The position numbers were made by a program, and so were the translations under genes. A model generated the notes under the pieces. The model was not told the origin of the DNA, did no database searches, and saw only the letters and a program-made list of their open reading frames with translations. DNA of 64,000 nt from CBFHSF01 sp965661055 (GTDB taxonomy: Bacteria > Bacteroidota > Bacteroidia > Flavobacteriales > Schleiferiaceae). Shown piece after piece: positions 8,468-16,561 of the stretch. Each line of letters starts with the position of its first letter. Positions within the stretch are counted from its first letter, which is position 1. The DNA lies in NCBI GenBank assembly GCA_965661055.1, contig CBFICS010000003.1:62001-126000 (forward strand), in the 5' to 3' direction.

Positions 8468-9498
8468 AATTCGAAGTATTTTCCTGGAAACATTTTGTTT
8501 CTTAGGTTCTTAATGGGTTTATAAAGGCCTAGTTTATACAGAGACTTTTTCACGAAAGTAAGAAGGTAGTGAATTATTATTTTTCGACCCAACCCCGGAT
8601 TCCATCCTCTAAAAAACTTATAGAGCCTTCTATTTTCTACAAAGAAATCTTTATTCTTTTCTTGGAATGATAAGCTACCCACCCACCAAGCGCCAATTTT
8701 TCTATAGGTCTTTACAACATTTTTAGGTTTTGGATCTGCCTCTTTTCTAATGAGTTCAACTGTTCTAATAATCTCATCGTAAACCTTATAATTAGCTCTA
8801 GCTCTATGACGTTGGGTTACCTCATGAGTTCTAAAGAAATTTAAATGTTCTGAAACGAAAGATAAATCAGAATGTAAAAGCATTTTTACATAAAAATACC
8901 AATCGCCATTTAACTTCATATCTTCTGGAGCACCACCAGACTTTTCAAAAACTGATTTCCTAAATAGAGCTCCTGAGGCATTGGGAATTGAGTTTGAAAA
9001 AATCAAATAGTTCTCAATTTCAAAACGACCTAAAACGGTAAAATCACTCTTCCAACGGTCTTTCTGCTGCTTGAAAACAAAGTTGTAATTTTCATTAAAT
9101 GAGTTGATTATCTCATCGTTCTCATTCACCAAGTAGGTTTGAGCAAATGCAATTCCTACGTTTTGGTTTTCATCTAAAAGGGGAACTAACTTTTCTAAAA
9201 AAGTAGAATCTGCAAAGTCATCTGACTCTGCAATCCACAAATATTCGCCCTTTGCTTCTCTTACCCCTTTATTCCATTGATGAAATGTGCTACCCGTATT
9301 AGACTCATTGAACAGGGTTCTAGCCTGTGGATATTGATCGGTAATTTTTTTTAGGTAATCTCTGCTATTATCTGTTGAACAGTCGTCTAACAACAATAAT
9401 TCAAAATCTGTAAACGTCTGATTTAGAATTGATTCTATGCGTTTAGGCAGATATTTTTCATGATTGTAATTAGGAACAATGACAGTTACCTTGGGCAT
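8464..9498 (-). CDS. Glycosyltransferase family 2 protein
   Basis: A 344-residue GT2 enzyme: KVTVIVPNYNHEKYL at the N-terminus, LLDDCSTDNS in the nucleotide-binding region and IAESDDF at the DxD-equivalent position around residue 92, with a basic C-terminal third. ATG 9498 is chosen because the protein then begins MPKVTVIVPNYN; an upstream TTG at 9522 would add eight unconserved residues. It is the first of a two-gene unit, its stop overlapping the TTG start of the second GT2. Probable role is assembly of cell-surface glycan. Confidence 0.88.
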   Translation of the reverse strand: MPKVTVIVPNYNHEKYLPKRIESILNQTFTDFELLLLDDCSTDNSRDYLKKITDQYPQARTLFNESNTGSTFHQWNKGVREAKGEYLWIAESDDFADSTFLEKLVPLLDENQNVGIAFAQTYLVNENDEIINSFNENYNFVFKQQKDRWKSDFTVLGRFEIENYLIFSNSIPNASGALFRKSVFEKSGGAPEDMKLNGDWYFYVKMLLHSDLSFVSEHLNFFRTHEVTQRHRARANYKVYDEIIRTVELIRKEADPKPKNVVKTYRKIGAWWVGSLSFQEKNKDFFVENRRLYKFFRGWNPGLGRKIIIHYLLTFVKKSLYKLGLYKPIKNLRNKMFPGKYFEF

Positions 9499-9849
9499 TT
9501 GACACTTATTAAGTTTTGGCAAACTTACTAATTTAAGGTATCACTTTATTTTCAAATTCGCTTTCGCAGGAGGAGGAAGAACAATTCATGGAATGAATTT
9601 AGATGTTCCATGGTCAAAAGGTCTTTTACTCGGAAAAGTATTACAAGGCCTTAGCCATAAATAGTGAAGTTGACTGAACCTTTCTAGCCAATCACAATAA
9701 TTTATCACTAAAAACTTCTAGCCTTGTAAATACTGACCAATTACTAGCTCAAGAAAAGAAATAAGATAAAGATAAAAGGTACCAAAACCTATTGCTGTCA
9801 ATACTAGGTGTAGCTACAATAGTTGCCATTGGCCCTAACATGCAAGCAA
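9499..9849. other. Intergenic stretch with possible coding remnants
   Basis: No intact gene is seen. On the plus strand a frame without ATG runs through about 9520-9663, containing AFAGGGRTIHGMNLDVPW and ending in TAG; a short frame at about 9780-9850 encodes a hydrophobic stretch (LLLSILGVATIVAIGPNM). Both look protein-like but lack starts and cannot be assigned. They may be debris of an older gene. Confidence 0.3.
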
Positions 9850-10131
9850 CTAAAGGTTCAGCATCTTTTTTAAATCAGCAATATAGGCTTCAAGCTCCTC
9901 TTTTCCCTTTGCTTTAAGCTTACATTCCGTCAAGGGATAATTGTTTTTAAAAGACTTTTTTACTTCCAAATATCCAGCCTTTTCTAGTTTAGAAATTTGG
10001 ACACTTAGGTTGCCTTTAGTTGCCTCAGTGACCTCAATGAGCTTTTTAAAATCAACCCATTCTGCAGTGGCCAAAAAGCTAACAATTGCCAATCTCAACT
10101 CTTGATGTAAAATTGAATTAAGCTTTGCCAT
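9850..10131 (-). CDS. Winged-helix DNA-binding protein (HTH_34/MarR-ArsR-like)
   Basis: The 93-residue protein is essentially one winged helix: RLAIVSFLATAEWVDFKKLIEVTEATKGNL gives the first helices and the recognition region, LSVQISKLEKAGYLEVKKSF the recognition helix and wing. This matches the short HTH_34 type of regulator common in Bacteroidota, where it is often paired with a small four-helix membrane protein, as here (51 bases downstream of that gene). It probably represses its own operon. Effector unknown. Confidence 0.8.
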   Translation of the reverse strand: MAKLNSILHQELRLAIVSFLATAEWVDFKKLIEVTEATKGNLSVQISKLEKAGYLEVKKSFKNNYPLTECKLKAKGKEELEAYIADLKKMLNL

Positions 10132-10182
10132 TCTCTGTTTTTCTTAATTGAATACCCGGAAGCACATATCCTAGTAAAATGC

Positions 10183-10647
10183 TTATCCATGAAATTGAGG
10201 TTCGACAAAAAATCCACAAGCTATTGCACCAAGACCTAAAAACACACCCCCCCAAACAAAGGGTTTAAATTGAGAAATCCCTCCACTAATAAACGTAGCT
10301 AAACCAGCGGTAATTAGAATTAAAGGATGAGGGGTTAATTGTTTTGAAACGGAATAAATAATTACAAAAACTAAGGTTGCACCAAAGGCTCCCCATGTAT
10401 AACTAGTAATTCTATCTCCGGCAGTTTGTACTCCACTTCTCTTACTTTCCTTCTTTCCATAAATAAATGAAAATACTCCTCCAACCACTCCAATAAACGG
10501 CCAAATCATCCAATAGTTTGACGTACCCATTAAAAAATACTCAGCAATTCCTGCCGGTATTAAAAGCATACCCCAAAGGATAAAGTAAAATGAATTTCGG
10601 TGTAAAGACTTTCTACTCTCTTGAATCATTTTAGCAATGATTTCCAT
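10183..10647 (-). CDS. Small integral membrane protein paired with a winged-helix regulator
   Basis: The 154-residue product starts MEIIAKMIQESRKSLHRNSF and has about four transmembrane segments (FILWGMLLIPAGIAEYFL, WMIWPFIGVVGGVFSFI, GAFGATLVFVIIYSV and a hydrophobic C-terminal pair). ATG 10647 is preferred over the upstream TTG at 10716, because an N-terminal amphipathic helix followed by FxxWG is the usual pattern of these Bacteroidota proteins. No biochemical function is known. It forms an operon with the downstream HTH protein. Confidence 0.7.
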   Translation of the reverse strand: MEIIAKMIQESRKSLHRNSFYFILWGMLLIPAGIAEYFLMGTSNYWMIWPFIGVVGGVFSFIYGKKESKRSGVQTAGDRITSYTWGAFGATLVFVIIYSVSKQLTPHPLILITAGLATFISGGISQFKPFVWGGVFLGLGAIACGFFVEPQFHG

Positions 10648-10759
10648 GCTTTGTGACGATTCTATAATTGATTGTTTAATTGATTCAATGAAAATATAAA
10701 CTAGTTTACAATACAAACCAAATTATATTTTAAAGGAAGGCTTTTAGAAATCGTAATAA

Positions 10760-11533
10760 TTAAACACCATATAACGACTGATACAAACTAGATTGGCCCA
10801 ACAAGGCTTTTTCTTGATCCGATAGAATTAAAGGTTTTGTTGGCTTAATGAGGATATCTTCTAAAGGTGTTGTAGGATTATTATCATATATCTTTTCCAT
10901 AATTCTCAAAGGTCGTTGGTCTAAACGAAGTACTTCTTCATACCGGATTTCGTGATAATTAGAATGATTTTTATAACGCAACCCTTCATTTACATACTTT
11001 TCCCATAAAGTAAGTCCTGCAGAAAAATCATTTAAAGAATCGTCATGCACTTCACCGACCGTATGATTTCTAGCGGCCAAACTTTTAGCTACCTCTGCCC
11101 CATCTCTAATAACGTGAATTATGGTAGCTTTAGGAAAAACAGATAGCCATGCGGAAAGGGTAAACGTGTTTCTAGGATCTTTAAAGCCCCATAATCTAGG
11201 ACCTCTAAAGAACAGTTTTAATTTACTTTTTGAGTCTGAAGAAAAGTGAATAGCATAATATTCTGAAGCAGATAATTTAGGAACAGAGATAATAGTTTTT
11301 GGATTTTTCCAATCGCTGCCTACGCTATTCAACAGCTTTTGGTTTGTGGCTAAAAACGGAATAGATTCACCGTTGTGGTCACGTGTTGAGCCCATAAAAA
11401 CACCTAATCTGTTTAGCCATTCTGCCACCAAAGTAGTTCCAGACCTATGCATACCTATTACAATAACCGGAGAGGTAAATCGGTTGTTTATTATATTCTC
11501 TAATCCTTTTAAAACATTTGGTGGCTGGTTCAT
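10760..11533 (-). CDS. Sulfotransferase family protein
   Basis: The 257-residue protein has the PAPS-binding 5'-phosphosulfate loop VIGMHRSGTT near residue 25 and the 3'-phosphate binding region IIHVIRDGAEVAKSL in the middle, with WGFKDPRNTF before it. Such enzymes move sulfate from PAPS onto a hydroxyl or amine of a carbohydrate or other acceptor in the cytoplasm. It is divergent from a second sulfotransferase gene, with 82 bases between the starts, and lies among polysaccharide genes. A sulfated surface glycan is therefore a reasonable inference; the acceptor is unknown. Confidence 0.85.
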   Translation of the reverse strand: MNQPPNVLKGLENIINNRFTSPVIVIGMHRSGTTLVAEWLNRLGVFMGSTRDHNGESIPFLATNQKLLNSVGSDWKNPKTIISVPKLSASEYYAIHFSSDSKSKLKLFFRGPRLWGFKDPRNTFTLSAWLSVFPKATIIHVIRDGAEVAKSLAARNHTVGEVHDDSLNDFSAGLTLWEKYVNEGLRYKNHSNYHEIRYEEVLRLDQRPLRIMEKIYDNNPTTPLEDILIKPTKPLILSDQEKALLGQSSLYQSLYGV

Positions 11534-11615
11534 TTTAAAGCATTTTTTTTTGCACTTTTACCCATGGGTGAATATAATTCAAAATTCATCATTGAAAAAA
11601 GCGCGGAATAATATT

Positions 11616-12497
11616 ATGAAAGTATTGATATACGGACTTCCAAAAAGTGGAACAACCATTTTAAAAGCCAGAATTCAAAAGGCAATGGCAGAAAATGGTA
11701 TTAAAGACATGTCTGTAATCATGGAACCTATGAGTCGTGAAGACAATGGTCAAACGATTTTTAAAAACTATGCTGGAGAAGAAATCCTTCAAAACGAAAA
11801 TTCGTTAACCAAGGCATTAATGAGTGTAAATGAACCCTTTGGTGTAGATTATAAATCAATACACCAAATGTTTTCTGACTACGATAAAAAGATCTTTATC
11901 ATAAGAGACCCAAGAGACCGGGTTATTAGCCAAATCTTGTATAGATGGTTCAAGGCAAACGAAGATTTAGCACCAACCTATTCTGATACCTTAGCTAGAC
12001 TAAAATTTAAAGAGTCAAATCCCTCAGCGCTACCCTTTTTCAATTTATTTTCAGTACATCATCATAAGCTTTTGAATTGGAAAAAAACTTTATCTAAATT
12101 CTCTGAAGCACTTGAAGAGTTTAAAGAAACCTTGGATGATAATTGGTTGGTATACCACTATGAAGACTGTGTTAATGGAAACTATCAAAAACTATCTAAT
12201 TTTTTAGGATTTCAAGTTACTGATGAAGCAGCCCAAAGCAAAGGTTTAGTTAGAGTTAGCAGAACCAACACCTCAGAAAATTGGAGAAATTGGTTTACCC
12301 AAGAAGATGTAGAATTTTTCAAAGGTCACTTTAACAAGATCCTCAAGGTATATGGTTATAATGAAGTGGATTGGCGATTAAACAACCCCGCATCTCTTCC
12401 CTCTGAAGAAGGCTCTGAATATATCGCAAAGTTATTTAATGGTCAAAGTCAATCATTAGGAATGGTAGAAAAAATTAAAAAACTATTTACGTCATGA
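11616..12497 (+). CDS. Sulfotransferase domain protein
   Basis: The 293-residue product begins MKVLIYGLPKSGTTILKA, where LPKSGTT is the PAPS 5'-phosphosulfate loop; IFIIRDPRDRVISQ is the 3'-phosphate binding segment. The frame is open further upstream but ATG 11616 places the nucleotide loop at the N-terminus as in the family. The C-terminus (WRNWFTQEDVEFF) resembles the usual cap of sulfotransferases. The stop overlaps the start of the ankyrin gene (ATGA), so the two are co-translated. It differs clearly in sequence from the divergent neighbour, so the pair is not a recent duplication. Confidence 0.85.
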   Translation: MKVLIYGLPKSGTTILKARIQKAMAENGIKDMSVIMEPMSREDNGQTIFKNYAGEEILQNENSLTKALMSVNEPFGVDYKSIHQMFSDYDKKIFIIRDPRDRVISQILYRWFKANEDLAPTYSDTLARLKFKESNPSALPFFNLFSVHHHKLLNWKKTLSKFSEALEEFKETLDDNWLVYHYEDCVNGNYQKLSNFLGFQVTDEAAQSKGLVRVSRTNTSENWRNWFTQEDVEFFKGHFNKILKVYGYNEVDWRLNNPASLPSEEGSEYIAKLFNGQSQSLGMVEKIKKLFTS

Positions 12498-13021
12498 AAA
12501 AGTTTATTGCACTATTCTTTTTATTCGCATCGTATTCTTCATTTTCTCAATCCTCAATTTTTGACGCCGCAAGAAAAGGAGATATTGAGACCGCAAAAAA
12601 ATTATTTGAATTAAATCCTGACACTATTTCTGCTGCGAATGCACAAGGATATACTCCACTGGTATTAAGCGCCTATTACAACCAAGTAGATTTCGCATTA
12701 TTTCTTTTAGACAAAAAGGTTAAGATCAATGATGTTGAAGGCACTTCTACTCCACTGCAAGCTGCAAGCTACAAGGGATTTGACCAAATTGTAAAGGCCT
12801 TATTAGCGTCAGGAGCAAATCCTAATACAGCAGACGCCAACGGAGCTTCACCCCTCACCTATGCCGCTCAATTTAATCATGTAAAAGTGGTAGAACTTCT
12901 GATGAAAGCTGGAGCTGATCCTAATCAAAAAGATCAAAGTGGATTATCGCCAATAGACTACGCTTCAAAGCTAAACCTTGAAGAGGTTTTATCTCTTTTA
13001 AAAAATAAAAAAGTCCCCTAA
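12494..13021 (+). CDS. Secreted ankyrin-repeat protein
   Basis: A signal peptide (MKKFIALFFLFASYSSFSQ) is followed by about four to five ankyrin repeats filling the rest of the 175 residues, with typical TPLxxAAYxGxxxIVxxLLxxGANPN patterning, for example GASPLTYAAQ and AGADPNQKDQ. Ankyrin repeats mediate protein binding; here in the periplasm or outside. The ATG overlaps the upstream sulfotransferase stop by four bases. A partner is not evident. Confidence 0.85.
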   Translation: MKKFIALFFLFASYSSFSQSSIFDAARKGDIETAKKLFELNPDTISAANAQGYTPLVLSAYYNQVDFALFLLDKKVKINDVEGTSTPLQAASYKGFDQIVKALLASGANPNTADANGASPLTYAAQFNHVKVVELLMKAGADPNQKDQSGLSPIDYASKLNLEEVLSLLKNKKVP

Positions 13022-13038
13022 ACATGGTTTAGAGGACT
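13000..13038 (-). terminator. Rho-independent terminator of the T9SS protein gene
   Basis: Read on the reverse strand, AGTCCTCTAAAC and GTTTAGGGGACT form a 12-base stem with one mismatch and a 3-base loop, followed by a T-rich run (TTTTTTATTTTTT). It overlaps the end of the convergent ankyrin gene. Confidence 0.8.
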
Positions 13039-13064
13039 GAAACTATAGGTTAATTTTCAGGAAT

Positions 13065-14363
13065 TTATTGAATTTGAATTCTCTGCAAAAGCTGAGTATC
13101 CTTAGAAGTAAACTTCAACAAATAAATTCCTGACTTTAAACTGGTTAAGCTTAACTCTGCTGCCAAACCTCCTTCAAAACTGTAGTTTTGTACAGATTGA
13201 CCTGAAAGGTTGATCAATTCAAAAATTCCGCTTGATTGAGTTTGGGTAAACTCTACGGTTATTTTATCCTTTGCTGGATTTGGATATATGGATATTAGGC
13301 CTGAGCTAAATTCTTCAACACTCCATACATCTGCTGCAATACAGTTTGAAGTATCTGTACATCCCATGTCAGTTACAACTACTTTATAAGGTCCGATATC
13401 AGAAAGCCCGGGTGACATGTATGCACTATCAGTAGCTCCTAAAATTACGGAATCATTTGGGCAATATATCCATTGGTAATTATCTCCCACGTAAGTGGTA
13501 TAAACTTCCCCAAAATTAGCCGTTGATTGAAAAACTTGTGGATTGATAATTTTTTCGATTAACTCTTGTTCAATCACACTATCACATCCCAAACTTGTTG
13601 AGAGTGTATCGTAATAGAATCCTGTTGCGTTCTCAAAATTTCCAAAAACAAAAACGCTATCTCCTTCACAAAAAGTAATAGCCCCTAGAGAATTGGTGAT
13701 CAAAGGAGTTACCACGAGCTCTTTAGACAAAACAGAATCACATCCCACGGAAGTGGTTAATGTATCATAATAAACGCCAGCAGTGGTGCGGTAGGTGCCA
13801 AAAATCATGGCCGAATCGCCAAGACAAACGGTTTCGTCACCCAAATCATTGATAGGAATATTACAAATGTCTGAAAGGGTTACAATTGAAGAACCCCTTG
13901 TTTGATGGCTACCCAAGGTACTGCTTAATCCTTTGGACCAAATAATACTAAATGATCCTGGGGTATTTGGAAAAGTATAATAACTACCCGTTAGTCCAAC
14001 ACGAGGCCTTGAAACGGTTGTCGTCGCAATACTGCCTGATGTTGAATGGCTTGAAGTGGTAAGGTTACCCGACAAAAGGGTGCCTGCCGAGTAATTTCCC
14101 ATGACACGCTCCATGATGTTTCCGGATCCTTCAGTAATAATTGCGTAGGTTCCAGACATTGAAGAACCTCCAAATCCGTACCCATAATAAGCACTAGAGT
14201 TTCCAGTCATCGTAATATCGACCACATTGGTATTGGTGTTTACCGTAACCGTAATGGTCATGTTGTTTGCTGCGTTAACCGTGGTGGATCCTTGCAATAT
14301 TTGCCCTGAAACCCATCCGAAACTTCCCAGAAACAACGTAATAAGTAGTAGTTTTTTTGTCAT
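13065..14363 (-). CDS. Secreted protein with T9SS type A sorting domain
   Basis: The protein has a signal peptide (MTKKLLLITLFLGSFGWVSGQ), a Ser/Thr/Gly-rich N-terminal domain of unknown type (to about 165), two related modules of about 45 residues with the pattern GDS...G.YYDTL.TS.GCDSV, an Ig-like segment (YQWIYCPNDSVILGATD) and a C-terminal sorting domain from about 355 (ISIYPNPAKDKITVEF). T9SS clients are exported and usually anchored to the surface. Its GCDSV and YQWI modules recur in the gene at 46577. Binding target unknown. Confidence 0.85.
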   Translation of the reverse strand: MTKKLLLITLFLGSFGWVSGQILQGSTTVNAANNMTITVTVNTNTNVVDITMTGNSSAYYGYGFGGSSMSGTYAIITEGSGNIMERVMGNYSAGTLLSGNLTTSSHSTSGSIATTTVSRPRVGLTGSYYTFPNTPGSFSIIWSKGLSSTLGSHQTRGSSIVTLSDICNIPINDLGDETVCLGDSAMIFGTYRTTAGVYYDTLTTSVGCDSVLSKELVVTPLITNSLGAITFCEGDSVFVFGNFENATGFYYDTLSTSLGCDSVIEQELIEKIINPQVFQSTANFGEVYTTYVGDNYQWIYCPNDSVILGATDSAYMSPGLSDIGPYKVVVTDMGCTDTSNCIAADVWSVEEFSSGLISIYPNPAKDKITVEFTQTQSSGIFELINLSGQSVQNYSFEGGLAAELSLTSLKSGIYLLKFTSKDTQLLQRIQIQ

Positions 14364-14440
14364 ATTAATTTGATTTTCAGGCGGAAATTACAAAATTCCC
14401 TTCAATTGTAAGATTTTACTCAACCAGAAGTGATGGGTTA

Positions 14441-15643
14441 TTATATTTTCCACTTCTGTGGAATGTGAATACCAGCTCGACCTTTTACATAAATCTTGCC
14501 CGTGCCAAAGAAATCACCCTCTAACACAGAGAAGTATTGTGCTGATGAAATTTGATCTTGAAGTCTACCGTCGACCAATAACCGTAAGTCTAAATAATAA
14601 TTGCCATCCATTAAAGGCAACTTACTCACATCACAATAAAACTTATTATCCTCATTTTTTAAAACCAAAGAAGTACCTTCTATTGAGTTAGAAAGCGGCG
14701 CTAAAAACTGTCCTGCTTCAGACATAATGTTAATTCTCAATTCTGCATTTCCACCAAGAGTGTGTTGATTTGATCTTATGTGAACTTCTAATTGAGAATC
14801 TTCTCCAGTCATCAACTCTGTGTTTTCTGACTTTCTGACCCAACTGAGGTGTGTAACACGGGCTTGCCCTTCTCCTCCTCTATCCGTACGGTTTTCAAGA
14901 GAGATGGTTTCTCCTTTTACTTTTAAATTATTTAAGTATTGATCAACCATTTGATGGGTTTCGCCACGGATTATCAATTGGCCCTTATCAATTAAGGCCA
15001 CTTGAGAACACAACGATTTTACAGCCGCCAAGTTATGACTCACAAAAACAATGGTCCTGCCTTCTTCAGAGCTGATTAAATTCATACGAGAAAGGCATTT
15101 CTTCTGAAATTCTGCATCTCCTACCGCCAATACTTCATCAATAAGTAGTATTTCTGTACGTAAATGAGCCGCTACAGAAAAGGCTAACCTAACCTTCATA
15201 CCACTGCTGTAATGTTTTATGGGGGTATCTAAAAATGCTTCAACTCCACTAAAATCAATGATTTCGTCGAGGTATTTTGCCACCTCAGCACTTTTCATAC
15301 CGAGAAGGGTGCCGTTTAAGAAAATATTTTCACGACCTGTTAAATCGGGGTGAAATCCGGTGCCTACTTCTAAAAGGCTACCCACTTTGCCAAAGGTCTC
15401 AAACCAGCCTTTGGTTGGATGGGTTACCCGGCTTAAAACCTTGAGTAAGGTAGATTTTCCCGCGCCATTAGCCCCTAACAAACCAAGGACCTCTCCTTGT
15501 TTTACAGTAAGATCAATATCTTTTATCGCCCAAAAGTCATTGGTTTTTGATTTAGAAAAAAGTGAGGACACAAAGGTTTCTGAAGGCTTACCTCCTCTTT
15601 GATACAACTTACCTAACTGGTGAATTTCAATAGCATTTTTCAT
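14441..15643 (-). CDS. ABC transporter ATP-binding protein, polysaccharide export (Wzt/TagH type)
   Basis: The 400-residue protein has an ABC domain with Walker A GANGAGKST, signature YSSGMKVRLAF and Walker B ILLIDEVLAVGD, then a C-terminal domain of about 150 residues (from about 250) resembling Wzt carbohydrate-binding domains. It powers export of O-antigen-like or teichoic-type polymers and may recognise the polymer end. ATG 15643 overlaps the permease stop by four bases (ATGA). The glycan made by the nearby glycosyltransferases and sulfotransferases is the likely cargo. Confidence 0.9.
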   Translation of the reverse strand: MKNAIEIHQLGKLYQRGGKPSETFVSSLFSKSKTNDFWAIKDIDLTVKQGEVLGLLGANGAGKSTLLKVLSRVTHPTKGWFETFGKVGSLLEVGTGFHPDLTGRENIFLNGTLLGMKSAEVAKYLDEIIDFSGVEAFLDTPIKHYSSGMKVRLAFSVAAHLRTEILLIDEVLAVGDAEFQKKCLSRMNLISSEEGRTIVFVSHNLAAVKSLCSQVALIDKGQLIIRGETHQMVDQYLNNLKVKGETISLENRTDRGGEGQARVTHLSWVRKSENTELMTGEDSQLEVHIRSNQHTLGGNAELRINIMSEAGQFLAPLSNSIEGTSLVLKNEDNKFYCDVSKLPLMDGNYYLDLRLLVDGRLQDQISSAQYFSVLEGDFFGTGKIYVKGRAGIHIPQKWKI

Positions 15644-16488
15644 AACCAATCAGGCATTTGACGTTCCTTAAATGAGAAGTATATCCAACCTAGAACAAAG
15701 TAAGAGACTGACACTAAGAATGACATTCCAAGGGTTTCGGTTGATAAATTGGCCATACCAAGTCCTGCTCTGAACAGATCAATTACACCTACCATAGGGT
15801 TTAAGTAAAGAAAGTATTGAAAAGACTCTGGAATTTTACTCATCAAAACCTCTGTAGGAACAACCACAGGGGTGATAAAAAAACCAAGCTGTATTATTAT
15901 GGGTAATAATTGCTGAATATCTCTGTATCTAATACTTGAGGCGGCAGCCCAAAAAGAAAGTCCGGCACTGGATAAAAAGGCTAGAAAAAAGCTTAACAAG
16001 ATTAGCAAGACTCCCAAATAATCGACTTGCCACTCACTAAATAGTAGAATTACAATAAGTAAAACTATTAATCCAATAAAAAGGTCTACAAGACCTACGA
16101 CGGCCTTACTCAAAGGAAGAAAAATTTTTGGAAACCATACCTTTTTTATTATTGATTGCGCTTGAACCAAAGACTGACCACCCGTAGAAAAAGACTTTGA
16201 AAAATAATTCCACAGAATAACTCCCGCGAAAGCAAAAGAGGGATAATGGGGAGTGTCTAGAGAAAAATTGAGAACCACATTAAACAAAAAGGTGAAAATT
16301 ACTACTGCGACAATAGGTTGAATTATTGCCCACAAAATACCCAATCTAGTCTGGACGTACCTAACCTTAACATCTCTTCTCACAAATGAAAAAAGTAAAT
16401 CTATATGGCTAGAAACGTCTTTTACAGATTGTAAAAAAGACCAATGTTTGGCATCAACTTTCAAAGAGTTCAAAATTTTATCAATCAA
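15640..16488 (-). CDS. ABC transporter permease, polysaccharide export (Wzm/TagG type)
   Basis: A 282-residue membrane protein with six hydrophobic segments. The N-terminal amphipathic region RRDVKVRYVQTRLGILWAII is the hallmark of ABC-2 type polysaccharide exporters, as is FYLNPMVGVIDLFR-like sequence near the C-terminus. The start must be a TTG at 16488, since no in-frame ATG precedes the conserved N-terminus. It is coupled to the ATPase gene and divergent from the Wzy-like gene. Confidence 0.9.
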   Translation of the reverse strand: MIDKILNSLKVDAKHWSFLQSVKDVSSHIDLLFSFVRRDVKVRYVQTRLGILWAIIQPIVAVVIFTFLFNVVLNFSLDTPHYPSFAFAGVILWNYFSKSFSTGGQSLVQAQSIIKKVWFPKIFLPLSKAVVGLVDLFIGLIVLLIVILLFSEWQVDYLGVLLILLSFFLAFLSSAGLSFWAAASSIRYRDIQQLLPIIIQLGFFITPVVVPTEVLMSKIPESFQYFLYLNPMVGVIDLFRAGLGMANLSTETLGMSFLVSVSYFVLGWIYFSFKERQMPDWL

Positions 16489-16561
16489 AAATAAACATTT
16501 GACCTGACCAACAAAGGGTCTTTGTGGTAAATGAATATATTTACATCAAATAAAGCATTTT